Shown: positions 7,274 to 15,166 of the stretch, in pieces
How positions within the stretch are numbered: position 1 is the stretch's first letter
Layout of the letters: every line of letters starts with the position of its first letter
Assembly (NCBI GenBank): GCA_965214675.1
Contig: OZ243969.1
Span: 1,674,001-1,738,000 of the forward strand
Length of the DNA: 64,000 bases
From: WTFY01 sp965214675
GTDB taxonomy: Bacteria > Pseudomonadota > Gammaproteobacteria > UBA4575
Reading direction: 5' to 3'
Made by a program: the position numbers and the translations under genes
Notes under the pieces: generated by a model
The model's database searches: none
What the model was told of the DNA's origin: nothing
Seen by the model: only the letters and a program-made list of their open reading frames with translations

Positions 7274-9810
7274 GCAACTTCCGAAGCCAGCGCCGGGCGC
7301 CGTTGGCTTCGTTCCCGAACGAACACCAAAGACTCGTCACCTTTTTCGCTGTTGACGAACGTGCGAAAGTGCTTGCGTTTCTCTTCGTCCTCGACCACTG
7401 ATTTCCACTCGCACTCGTAGGTATCCACGATGTGCGCCATTTCCGCTTCGAGGTCGGTTGCTAGTCCCAGCTTATCGTCGATGATGACCGACTTCAGGTA
7501 GTCGAGACCACCTTCCAGGTTTTCCATCCACACCGAGGTCCGCTGCAAGCGGTCCGCGGTACGGATATAGAACATCAGGAATCGGTCGATGAATTTGATC
7601 AGCGTTTCATCATCGAGACCCGTGGCAAACAGGTCCGCGTGCCGCGGGCGCATGCCGCCGTTTCCACAGACGTACAGGTTCCAGCCGATCTCGGTGGCAA
7701 TGACGCCGACATCCTTGCTTTGCGCCTCGGCACACTCGCGCGTGCAGCCGGACACCGCAAATTTCAGCTTGTGCGGTGCGCGTAATCCCTTGTAGCGGTT
7801 CTCGATGTGAATGGCCATGCCGACACTGTCCAGCACACCGTAACGACACCACGCAGTACCGACGCAGGACTTCACCGTACGCACGGCCTTGCCGTAGGCA
7901 TGGCCCGTCTCAAAACCGGTATCGATCAGTTCCTTCCAGATCATCGGCAACTCGTGAACCTGCGCACCAAACAGGTCAATGCGCTGGCCGCCGGTAATTT
8001 TCGTATACAGGTCATATTTTTTGGCGACCTGACCCAATGCAATCAGCTTGTCCGGTGTGATCTCGCCCCCTGGCACACGCGGCACAATGGAATACGTACC
8101 GTTTTTCTGCAGGTTGGCAAGGAAGTGGTCGTTGGTATCCTGCAGTGGTGCATGGGACTTCTTCAGCACGTGGTCGTTCCAGCACGCAGCGAAGATGGAT
8201 GCGGCGGTCGGCTTGCAGATATCACAACCATGGCCTGTGCCGTGTTTTTCGATGAGTTCCTCAAATGTCGTAATGCGATCAACGCGCACGAGGTGGTAAA
8301 GCTCCTGGCGCGTGTGCGCAAAATGCTCACAGATATCCGTGCTTATTTCGAGGCCGAGGTTTTCGAGTTTGGCATTCAGCACCTGCGTTATGAGTGGCGC
8401 ACAGCCGCCGCAGCCAGAGCTAGCCTTTGTGCAGCTGCGAATGCCCGCAAGGGTAGTCGCGCCGTCGGCAATCGCACCTGTGATTGCAGCTTTTGACACG
8501 TCGTGGCAGGAGCACAGCTGTGCTGTATCCGGGAGTGCCGCAACGGCCCCGGCAGGTAGGCCACCGCCATCGCGTTGCGGCAGGATCAACGCGTCCGGGT
8601 GTTTCGGCAATGCCAGTTCATTGAGCATGGTTTGCTGCAGCATGCCGTAGTCGGCCGTATCACCTACCAGCACGGCGCCGAGAAGTTTTTTGCCGGTCTT
8701 GTTGACGACGATGCGCTTGTAAATGTGATTGCGTTGATCGATGTAGGTATAGGTGTCAGCACCCTTTGTTCGAGCATGTGCATCACCCATGCTGCCAACG
8801 TCGATGCCAAGAAGCTTGAGCTTGGTACTCATGTCGGCCCCGCGAAAAACCGCATCGGACTCTTTGGCCAGAACACCGGCCGCCGTTTTGGCCATTTCGT
8901 ATCCAGGGGCGACCAGTCCGAATATTTGCCCCTCGTAGAGTGCACATTCGCCGATGGCAAGAATGCTCGGATCAGAGGTGGTACAGAATTCGTCAATGAC
9001 GATACCGCCACGTTCACCGATCACCAGGCCACATTCGCGTGCGAGCTCATCGCGCGGTCGGATGCCGGCCGAAAAGACCACCAGATCAGTTTCAAGCACT
9101 TCACCGTCGGCAAACTCCAACCGGTAACGAGCCGATTCTCCGGGCACGATCCGCTGTGTGTTTTTGCCGGTATGCACGGCAACACCCAGCGATTCGATCA
9201 TGGTGCGCAGCATGGCGCCTCCCCCGTCGTCCAGCTGCGTGCTCATGAGTACGGGCGCGAACTCCACGACGTGGGTGGTGAGCCCCATGTTCTTCAGCGC
9301 ATTTGCTGCTTCCAGGCCCAGCAGACCACCACCGATCACAACACCAATTTTGGCATCGGTGCCGGATGCCTTGATCGCGTCTAGGTCCTCAATCGTGCGG
9401 TAGACGTGGCAGTGGGGCAGGTCGTTGCCAGCGATGGGCGGAACGAACGGGTACGAGCCCGTCGCCATAACAAGAGCGTCATACTCAGTGGTATGCCCGC
9501 CACTGCAACGTACCGTCTTCGATGGGCGATCAATTTCCAGGACGCTCACACCCAGATGATACGTGGCAGGGGTACCAGCCGGTACTGGCTCCAGGGCAAG
9601 ATCCGTCGCGCTGTGGCCGTTGAAATACTCGCTCAAGTGGACGCGGTCGTACGCACCACGCGGTTCCTCTCCGAATACCGTGATCCTGATATCCGGGTTA
9701 TCTGCGGCACGTTCCACGAAACGGTGGCTGACCATACCGTTGCCGACCACCACGACGTGCGTGCTTTCGTGTGGTTTTGTACCCATGGCCGATGGAAGTG
9801 CAACTTCCAT
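7270..9810 (-). CDS. nirB: Nitrite reductase (NADH) large subunit
   Basis: The 846-residue subunit has an N-terminal FAD/NAD-binding half (VVVVGNGMVSHR near residue 20; VIGGGLLGLEAANAL near 160), a BFD-like [2Fe-2S] region (CSCHDVSKAAI and CTKASSGCGGC, about 425-480), and the siroheme/[4Fe-4S] half with SGCTRECAEAQSKDVG and LYVCGNGG near 680-710. It reduces nitrite to ammonium with NADH. Two close starts are possible; MGTKPHES at residue 9 may be used instead. It is the first gene of nirB-nirD-nasA-dmsBC. The roughly 100-bp leader before it shows no NtrC or sigma-54 site that I can read. Confidence 0.95.
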   Translation of the reverse strand: MEVALPSAMGTKPHESTHVVVVGNGMVSHRFVERAADNPDIRITVFGEEPRGAYDRVHLSEYFNGHSATDLALEPVPAGTPATYHLGVSVLEIDRPSKTVRCSGGHTTEYDALVMATGSYPFVPPIAGNDLPHCHVYRTIEDLDAIKASGTDAKIGVVIGGGLLGLEAANALKNMGLTTHVVEFAPVLMSTQLDDGGGAMLRTMIESLGVAVHTGKNTQRIVPGESARYRLEFADGEVLETDLVVFSAGIRPRDELARECGLVIGERGGIVIDEFCTTSDPSILAIGECALYEGQIFGLVAPGYEMAKTAAGVLAKESDAVFRGADMSTKLKLLGIDVGSMGDAHARTKGADTYTYIDQRNHIYKRIVVNKTGKKLLGAVLVGDTADYGMLQQTMLNELALPKHPDALILPQRDGGGLPAGAVAALPDTAQLCSCHDVSKAAITGAIADGATTLAGIRSCTKASSGCGGCAPLITQVLNAKLENLGLEISTDICEHFAHTRQELYHLVRVDRITTFEELIEKHGTGHGCDICKPTAASIFAACWNDHVLKKSHAPLQDTNDHFLANLQKNGTYSIVPRVPGGEITPDKLIALGQVAKKYDLYTKITGGQRIDLFGAQVHELPMIWKELIDTGFETGHAYGKAVRTVKSCVGTAWCRYGVLDSVGMAIHIENRYKGLRAPHKLKFAVSGCTRECAEAQSKDVGVIATEIGWNLYVCGNGGMRPRHADLFATGLDDETLIKFIDRFLMFYIRTADRLQRTSVWMENLEGGLDYLKSVIIDDKLGLATDLEAEMAHIVDTYECEWKSVVEDEEKRKHFRTFVNSEKGDESLVFVRERSQRRPALASEVA

Positions 9811-9914
9811 GCCATTGAATAAATTGAAGTAGAATCAGTGCGTTATCACGTTTCGTAGATGCGGGGTGATACACAGCAGTTCAGCCACGCACCGCGCTGG
9901 CGCATCCAGTGGAC

Positions 9915-10310
9915 TCAATAATCCTCCATATAAAGTGACAACTGGATGTCCAGCCACTGGTCCAGCTTCTTGAGTGATTCCATCTGTACGAACAACCGTT
10001 TCCCCGCGTCCATCAGCCGCGCGGGTATTTCGTTGTACTGGCGGGGGATGTAACCGAGCTTGTGCCCCCCTGTCGTCAGGACTTCGATAGCGAACTTGTC
10101 ATGCACATTTTTAGGCTCGCGGCGCAAACTGAAGCGCTGTCCGGAAGACAGGCTTTCAACCACATTTTCCGCCTCGTAGTAATGGGTTCCCGCAACGTGC
10201 ATCCGTGCAAGCATGATGTCCTGTGCAAAGGGTATACGAAGAGCTTTTCCGGTAACGCTTTTCTGGAGAAGCTGTTCAACGAGTTCGGTTTTCTGAAGCG
10301 CCTTGTTCAT
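9915..10310 (-). CDS. HIRAN domain protein
   Basis: The 131-residue protein starts at the ATG at 10310 (MNKALQKTEL), two bases after the stop of the upstream J-like gene. Residues about 34-110 match the HIRAN domain: RMHVAGTHYYEAENVVESL, GQRFSLRREPKNVHDKFAIEV, then KLGYIPRQYNEIPARLMDAG. HIRAN domains are known from SNF2-type helicases (HLTF, Rad5), where they bind DNA 3' ends, and also occur as stand-alone bacterial proteins of unclear role. The C-terminus, LDQWLDIQLSLYMEDY, is acidic. No helicase or nuclease is adjacent. Tight spacing implies a two-gene operon whose products act together. Confidence 0.8.
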   Translation of the reverse strand: MNKALQKTELVEQLLQKSVTGKALRIPFAQDIMLARMHVAGTHYYEAENVVESLSSGQRFSLRREPKNVHDKFAIEVLTTGGHKLGYIPRQYNEIPARLMDAGKRLFVQMESLKKLDQWLDIQLSLYMEDY

Positions 10311-10312
10311 AT

Positions 10313-11152
10313 TCAGTGGGTGGGGCCAGAAGGCGGAAGCAGCATTTCGTACCGACCCTGCAATTCCACCCGATGTTGCTTGCGACCGGCAATCTCCTGC
10401 TGTAGCTCTTCCTGCTTGGCCTGAATCCACTGGGAGTCTTCAAGTTTTTCCCGATAAGAGAACGGAGGCTTGGTGAGTATCTTGGCAAGCCGATTGCTCT
10501 GTTTTTTGACCTGGGAATTCAGTCGTTTGATTTCCGAGTTGAAATCGTCGGATGCCTTCAGCAGTGGCTTCCCGGAAAGATCCAGCGTTTCGGCCAAGGC
10601 TTTAAGAAGATCAAGATCTCCCTCTCGATAGGCGTGCTGCAACGTGGACCAGATCTGCTTCCCGCGCTCCGATTTTTCCCCACCCACGTCGGGGTGGTAA
10701 TGCTGGCAAATCCGGCGGTACAGGCGCTTCAGTTCACGGTAATGCTCCGGCTTCATCCATTTCACGGTGTCCAACAGGCCGATGGAGTGGCGCAGCTCGC
10801 GCTCCTTCTCCTTGAGCGCAACGTGAAATTTCTCAAACTCTATACGGATTTCCTCATTGAGGCGTTCAAGCCGTTCAGCGGTAACGGTTTTGCCGCGGTT
10901 AATGTCCGCTTGCAAGATCGAGATGCGCCGCCTCAGTTCCGCCAATTCGACGTCCAGAAGAAATAGCTCATGTTCCAGGTATCCAATATCACGGTTGTAC
11001 TTGGCCATGAGCAGGTCTCGTTCGTTGTAAAGCAGAGATTCATGTTCTTCTATGAGCGCACTGAGCTTCTTGCGCAGCGCATCGATCTCCTCGAGTTTGG
11101 CAGACACGGAAGGGTGCAAGATTAGATCACTACGTTCTTCGCTGACACCCAC
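10313..11152 (-). CDS. Coiled-coil protein with divergent J-like domain
   Basis: The 279-residue protein has a long heptad-rich coiled coil (about residues 15-128). A J-like segment follows, PEHYRELKRLYRRICQHYHPD, with the HPD tripeptide at 153-155 and a following helix containing IWSTLQHAYREGDL. A second charged helical region (about 200-270) ends the chain. HPD indicates possible contact with an Hsp70, and the arrangement is unlike DnaJ or CbpA: no Gly/Phe or zinc-finger region. It is the first gene of a pair with the HIRAN protein. The function is unknown; a DNA-associated or stress role is only a guess from the partner. Confidence 0.65.
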   Translation of the reverse strand: MGVSEERSDLILHPSVSAKLEEIDALRKKLSALIEEHESLLYNERDLLMAKYNRDIGYLEHELFLLDVELAELRRRISILQADINRGKTVTAERLERLNEEIRIEFEKFHVALKEKERELRHSIGLLDTVKWMKPEHYRELKRLYRRICQHYHPDVGGEKSERGKQIWSTLQHAYREGDLDLLKALAETLDLSGKPLLKASDDFNSEIKRLNSQVKKQSNRLAKILTKPPFSYREKLEDSQWIQAKQEELQQEIAGRKQHRVELQGRYEMLLPPSGPTH

Positions 11153-11318
11153 TACTTACATCTCCCTTAGCGTACAGGTCACTTCACTATCCGATGTCTC
11201 AGTACCAGGATGTGAGTCATCAGGTAAAGGATATTCAACGTGTCAGTTTTCCGTGAACGCTTACAATACAGTCTTGCTTGTGCCGATACTTGGCTCTTGA
11301 AATGCATATTGAATAAAT

Positions 11319-11394
<76 letters not shown>

Positions 11395-11457
11395 ACTGAT
11401 TGGGTTTATAACGCGCCTGGGCGGGTGTTGTACAGTTGCAGTGAGTGCCTTTCGGCC

Positions 11458-11482
11458 AAAATCATCGGAACGGATGATTTTT
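11458..11482 (-). terminator. Probable terminator after thiO
   Basis: A 9-bp perfect stem, AAAATCATC (11458-11466) with GATGATTTT (11473-11481), encloses a six-base loop. It lies about 65 bp past the thiO stop and before tRNA-Thr. T runs on both strands would let it work in either direction. Confidence 0.5.
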
Positions 11483-11546
11483 CGACCCCTCGCACCTTCA
11501 TAAGTCATCCTGTACCCGCAAGGCCGGGTTGAAAGGCACCAAGCAT

Positions 11547-12629
11547 CTACCAGCCGTAGGGAACCATTTGAGGTGGGACGGAGGGGCTGGCCATCAGCTT
11601 GCACACGAGGTCGGCAGAGGCGATGCTCATCGCAATCCCGGACCGGAAATGCCCGGCGTTCATGTACAGGTTCTCGTATTCCGGGTGTGCACAGATGTAG
11701 GGGGTCTCGCGCATCGTTCCGGGCCGCAGCCCGGTCCAGTGGTCCACCAGTTCGGCTTCTTCCAGCGCGGGACAACGCTGGATGGCCCATGTGCGAATCG
11801 CGTCTTTGGCCTCTTCGGTTATGGTGCGGTCAAACCCTACGTGCTCCATCGTGCTGCCACACAAGATATAGGGATCTTCGCGGGGCACCAGGTAGCGCTT
11901 GTCTTGCACGAGGATGTGTGACATCAGGCGCTGCCGGGTTCTGAACAACAGTATTTGTCCACGTACCGGAACGATATCCGTACAGGCCTTGCTGAGCGTC
12001 TTCAGAAGTTGCTGGGCCCAGGCACCGCTACAGACAACCACCTGGCCGGCCGCCACGGTGCCCTGGGGCGTGTCAGCCCCGGTGACTTTCCCGGCCCGGA
12101 CGGGCAATGCCCTGACCTCGGTGCCCTCGAAAATTTTCACGCCGTGCAGGACCAGGGATTCTCTCAGGGCATCCATCAGCAGGCGCGGCTGCAGCTGCAT
12201 CGCCGACGGTATCAGAATGGCGCCCTCCAGTGTATTTGCAAGATGGGGCTCCAGGCGTGCCAGTTGCGCCTGGTCAAGGACCTCGATCGGGGCATCGTGT
12301 TCGCGGGCCCAGGCAAGGGCGCGCTCGCGTTCATCGGTATTGGCAACGAGCATCCCGCAGTGCAGCAGCCCGCAGTTGATCCCGGTTTCCTCCTGCAGTT
12401 GTACTACAAGGTTCGGGAAGGCCGATTCGCTGGCTTCAATCAGTGCGCCCGCGGCGGCATTCTGGCGCCAGGGATGAAATGAGGCCAGGATCCCTGCGGC
12501 GGCCCAACTGGATTCCCCGCCTAACCGGTTTTTCTCAAGCAGGGCCACCTTCAGTCCTGCCAGTTGCAGGGTGCGCGCGGTCATCATGCCAATTAGACCG
12601 CCGCCAATTACAACTGCATCGTAGGCCAT
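11547..12629 (-). CDS. thiO: Glycine oxidase ThiO
   Basis: The 360-residue FAD enzyme oxidises glycine to iminoglycine (dehydroglycine), the substrate ThiG needs for the thiazole ring. The FAD-binding GxGxxG is YDAVVIGGGLIGMMTA at the N-terminus; the substrate and FAD region LVDHWTGLRPGTMRETPYI and NLYMNAGHFRSGIAMSIASADL near the C-terminus are characteristic. I start at the ATG at 12629 (MAYDAVV), immediately before the FAD motif; a TTG seven codons upstream is possible. It is divergent from thiS with about 75 bp between them. No TPP riboswitch is evident there. Confidence 0.9.
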   Translation of the reverse strand: MAYDAVVIGGGLIGMMTARTLQLAGLKVALLEKNRLGGESSWAAAGILASFHPWRQNAAAGALIEASESAFPNLVVQLQEETGINCGLLHCGMLVANTDERERALAWAREHDAPIEVLDQAQLARLEPHLANTLEGAILIPSAMQLQPRLLMDALRESLVLHGVKIFEGTEVRALPVRAGKVTGADTPQGTVAAGQVVVCSGAWAQQLLKTLSKACTDIVPVRGQILLFRTRQRLMSHILVQDKRYLVPREDPYILCGSTMEHVGFDRTITEEAKDAIRTWAIQRCPALEEAELVDHWTGLRPGTMRETPYICAHPEYENLYMNAGHFRSGIAMSIASADLVCKLMASPSVPPQMVPYGW

Positions 12630-12703
12630 GTACACTGTTGAACTATTCAAAAAGATTGCAGATTATACCGGGTGTGTATCCAGCCTGTGTGAGGGAAAGC
12701 CGC

Positions 12704-12904
12704 ATGCAAATCATTCTGAATGGCCGTGAAGAAGACATCGCCGATGGGCTGACGGCCGGTGAACTGATTGAAGGGTTGGGACTTGGCGGTCGGCGAATCG
12801 CCATCGAGGTCAACCGCGAGGTCGTGGTGCGCAGCACGTTTTCCACCCATGTGCTGCAGGCAGGAGATCACGTGGAGATTATCCATGCCATCGGCGGCGG
12901 TTAG
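12704..12904 (+). CDS. thiS: Sulfur carrier protein ThiS
   Basis: The 66-residue ubiquitin-fold protein begins MQIILNGREE and ends in the diagnostic HAIGGG, whose terminal Gly-Gly is thiocarboxylated to carry sulfur to ThiG. A good ribosome site (GAGGGAAAG) precedes the ATG at 12704; an upstream open frame is not protein-like. The thiG gene follows about 760 bp downstream, with an exonuclease gene in between. Confidence 0.92.
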   Translation: MQIILNGREEDIADGLTAGELIEGLGLGGRRIAIEVNREVVVRSTFSTHVLQAGDHVEIIHAIGGG

Positions 12905-13000
12905 GGGATGGTAGGGCAGGAAGTCGGGGGCGCAGGCTCGATCCCGGCGATGAGGACCTGGAATGCGATCAAGGCGAGCGATAGAACGAATAGGTAAATC

Positions 13001-13543
13001 TTGAAAAACAGAGGAAAGAAGCCGGCGGCGTGGTCCGCCCTGCTGGACCGTCACGATGTCCTGATCCTGGACACGGAGACGACTGGCCTGGGTCAAAGGG
13101 ACGAAGTGGTTGAAGTGGCCGTGACCAATACCCGCGGCGAGGTCCTGTTCAACGAACTGATCCGCCCGATTCGCGAGATTGGTGAATCGGCTACCCGGAT
13201 CCACGGGATTACCAATGCGATGGTGGCGGTTCGGCCAAGCTACCGTCATCTGCATGACCAGCTGATGCAGGTGCTCGGCCCTGCTTCGGCCGTCTGTGCC
13301 TGGAACGCGCCCTTTGACCGTCGCCTGCTGGAGCAGTCTGCATCTCGGTACGGGCTGGAGTTGCCCAATATCCGGTGGCGCGATCTCGTATCCGACCATC
13401 GCAGCATGTTCCCGCATTACACGAGCCATCGCCTGCTGGAAGTGGCGCGAAGCCAAGGCGTTGCCACGGTCCAGGACCACCGCGCACTGGGAGACTGCAA
13501 GATCACGCTGGCCGTGGTCCGGGCGCAGGCGCAGGCCGGCTGA
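13001..13543 (+). CDS. DnaQ-like 3'-5' exonuclease (DEDDh family)
   Basis: The 180-residue protein has the exonuclease motifs in order: ILDTETTGL (Exo I, about residue 23-31), WNAPFDRRLL (Exo II, about 100-109) and DHRALGDCKIT (Exo IIIh, about 158-168). It is shorter than DnaQ epsilon and lacks its polymerase-binding tail, so it is better called a DnaQ-like or RNase T-like exonuclease. I see only a TTG start at 13001, with AGGT upstream; no ATG fits before the first motif. It sits on the same strand between thiS and thiG, an unusual place, with gaps of about 100 bp on each side. Confidence 0.82.
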   Translation: MKNRGKKPAAWSALLDRHDVLILDTETTGLGQRDEVVEVAVTNTRGEVLFNELIRPIREIGESATRIHGITNAMVAVRPSYRHLHDQLMQVLGPASAVCAWNAPFDRRLLEQSASRYGLELPNIRWRDLVSDHRSMFPHYTSHRLLEVARSQGVATVQDHRALGDCKITLAVVRAQAQAG

Positions 13544-13661
13544 CAGCGATTTCCGATCGCACGGTTTGCAACGCCCAGGCCGACATTGGGCAGCTCAGAC
13601 AGTGATATGATAGGGGCCCTGTCCGGCGATCTGATCCGAGCACGCGAAAAACAAGAAACTG

Positions 13662-14480
13662 ATGACTGCGAACCCCTCAACAGACTCTGTTACACACGAG
13701 CCTGCGGATGTGCTGATGGTCGCTGGCAAGGGCTACCATTCCCGCTTGCTGGTAGGCACCGGAAAGTACAAGGACCTGCAGGAAACCCGGGATGCGATCG
13801 TTGCCAGCGGCGCACAGATCGTGACGGTGGCGATTCGAAGAACCAATATCGGACAAGACAAGGACGCGCCCAATCTGCTCGATGTCCTGTCCCCCGAGCA
13901 GTTTACCCTCTTGCCGAACACGGCCGGGTGCTACAGTGCCAAGGAAGCCGTGCGCACCTGCCGGCTTGCACGTGAGTTGCTGGATGGACACGCGCTGGTC
14001 AAGCTCGAGGTGCTGGGGGATGAGAAGTCCCTGTATCCGGATGTCGTTGAAACCCTGCAGGCTGCCGATACCCTGATCAAGGAAGACTTCCAGGTCATGG
14101 TCTATACGAATGATGACCCGGTGATTGCCCGCCAACTTGAAGCCATGGGCTGTGTGGCGGTCATGCCACTGGCGGCTCCGATCGGCTCGGGCCTCGGCAT
14201 CAGAAACCCGGGCAATATCCTCGATATTGTCGAGCACGCCCGCGTGCCCATCCTGGTTGATGCCGGCGTCGGCACGGCCTCGGATGCCTCGGTGGCCATG
14301 GAGCTGGGCTGCGACGGGGTCCTCATGAATACTGCGATTGCCATGGCCCGCAACCCGGTACTGATGGCCAAGGCCATGCGCCATGCCGTGATAGCTGGAC
14401 GCGAGGCCTTTCTCGCCGGGCGCATGCCGAAACGCCGCCATGCCACGGCCTCCTCTCCCCTGGAGGATGTTCTCGCTTGA
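13662..14480 (+). CDS. thiG: Thiazole synthase ThiG
   Basis: The 272-residue TIM-barrel enzyme condenses deoxyxylulose 5-phosphate, dehydroglycine and ThiS thiocarboxylate into the thiazole phosphate of thiamine. Signatures include SRLLVGTGKYKD, VTVAIRR, NTAGCYSAKEAV, VKLEVLGD, MPLAAPIGSGLGIRNP and ILVDAGVGTASDASVAMELGCDGVL. Its TGA overlaps the TTG start of trmB (TTGA). ThiO and ThiS, encoded close by, supply its other two inputs. Confidence 0.95.
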   Translation: MTANPSTDSVTHEPADVLMVAGKGYHSRLLVGTGKYKDLQETRDAIVASGAQIVTVAIRRTNIGQDKDAPNLLDVLSPEQFTLLPNTAGCYSAKEAVRTCRLARELLDGHALVKLEVLGDEKSLYPDVVETLQAADTLIKEDFQVMVYTNDDPVIARQLEAMGCVAVMPLAAPIGSGLGIRNPGNILDIVEHARVPILVDAGVGTASDASVAMELGCDGVLMNTAIAMARNPVLMAKAMRHAVIAGREAFLAGRMPKRRHATASSPLEDVLA

Positions 14481-15166
14481 ACCCGGTGGCCCGGCGACAG
14501 AACACGCCACTCCCGATTCGCAGCTATGTCCTTCGCGAAGGACGCTTCACAAAAAGCCAGCGAGCCGCACTCAAGAACTACTGGCCGGCGTACGGAGTGG
14601 ACCCGGGACCGGGCACGCTCGATGTGCACGCCCTTTATGCCACCATGCAGCCGCTCGTGCTGGACATCGGCTTTGGAGACGGAGAGGCATTGGCCCTGTT
14701 GGCACAGCACCATCCGCAACTGAATTTCCTGGGGGTGGAGGTCTACCGGCCAGGCATCGGTGCCTTGCTGCAAAGGATCGCAAGCGCCCGACTTGAAAAT
14801 GTTCGCGTGGTGCACGGCGATGCGGCGGCCGTGCTGGACGAACACCTTGCTCCCGGGTGTCTGGCAGCCGTACTGATCTGGTTTCCGGACCCCTGGCCAA
14901 AACGACGCCATCACAAGCGCCGCCTGGTGCAGCCGCCGTTCATCCACCAGGTCGGTGAGAAGCTTGCAAGTGGTGGCGAGCTGAGTGTGGCCACGGACTG
15001 GCAGTCCTATGCCGATCACATCCGGGCGGTGCTGTCGGCCTGCAAGGTGTTTGAAAAAGCCAAGGGTCCTGTCCTGATTGGCGAACGGCCTTCCACGAAG
15101 TTTGAACGCCGCGGGCTTCGACTCGGCCACCGGGTGTTCGAGCAGGTGTATCGCAAGCGAGGCTAG
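14477..15166 (+). CDS. trmB: tRNA (guanine-N7-)-methyltransferase
   Basis: The 229-residue SAM-dependent enzyme makes m7G46 in tRNA. Key motifs are LVLDIGFGDGEALALLAQ (SAM binding, about residues 59-77), FLGVEVYRPG, VLIWFPDPWPKRRHHKRRLVQ and the TKFERRG motif near the C-terminus. Translation starts at a TTG that overlaps the thiG stop, so it is coupled to thiG; a thiG-trmB pair is common in gammaproteobacteria. Its 3' end overlaps the convergent SulP gene by four bases. Confidence 0.93.
   Translation: MNPVARRQNTPLPIRSYVLREGRFTKSQRAALKNYWPAYGVDPGPGTLDVHALYATMQPLVLDIGFGDGEALALLAQHHPQLNFLGVEVYRPGIGALLQRIASARLENVRVVHGDAAAVLDEHLAPGCLAAVLIWFPDPWPKRRHHKRRLVQPPFIHQVGEKLASGGELSVATDWQSYADHIRAVLSACKVFEKAKGPVLIGERPSTKFERRGLRLGHRVFEQVYRKRG

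Noticed and set aside
12630..12703. TPP riboswitch in front of thiO/thiS
   Set aside because: The thi-box core (CTGAGA) and paired arms are not present in the 75-bp divergent region.
12647..13480. Minus-strand open frame of 277 codons opposite thiS and the exonuclease
   Set aside because: Antisense to coding sequence with clear motifs; no plausible protein content.
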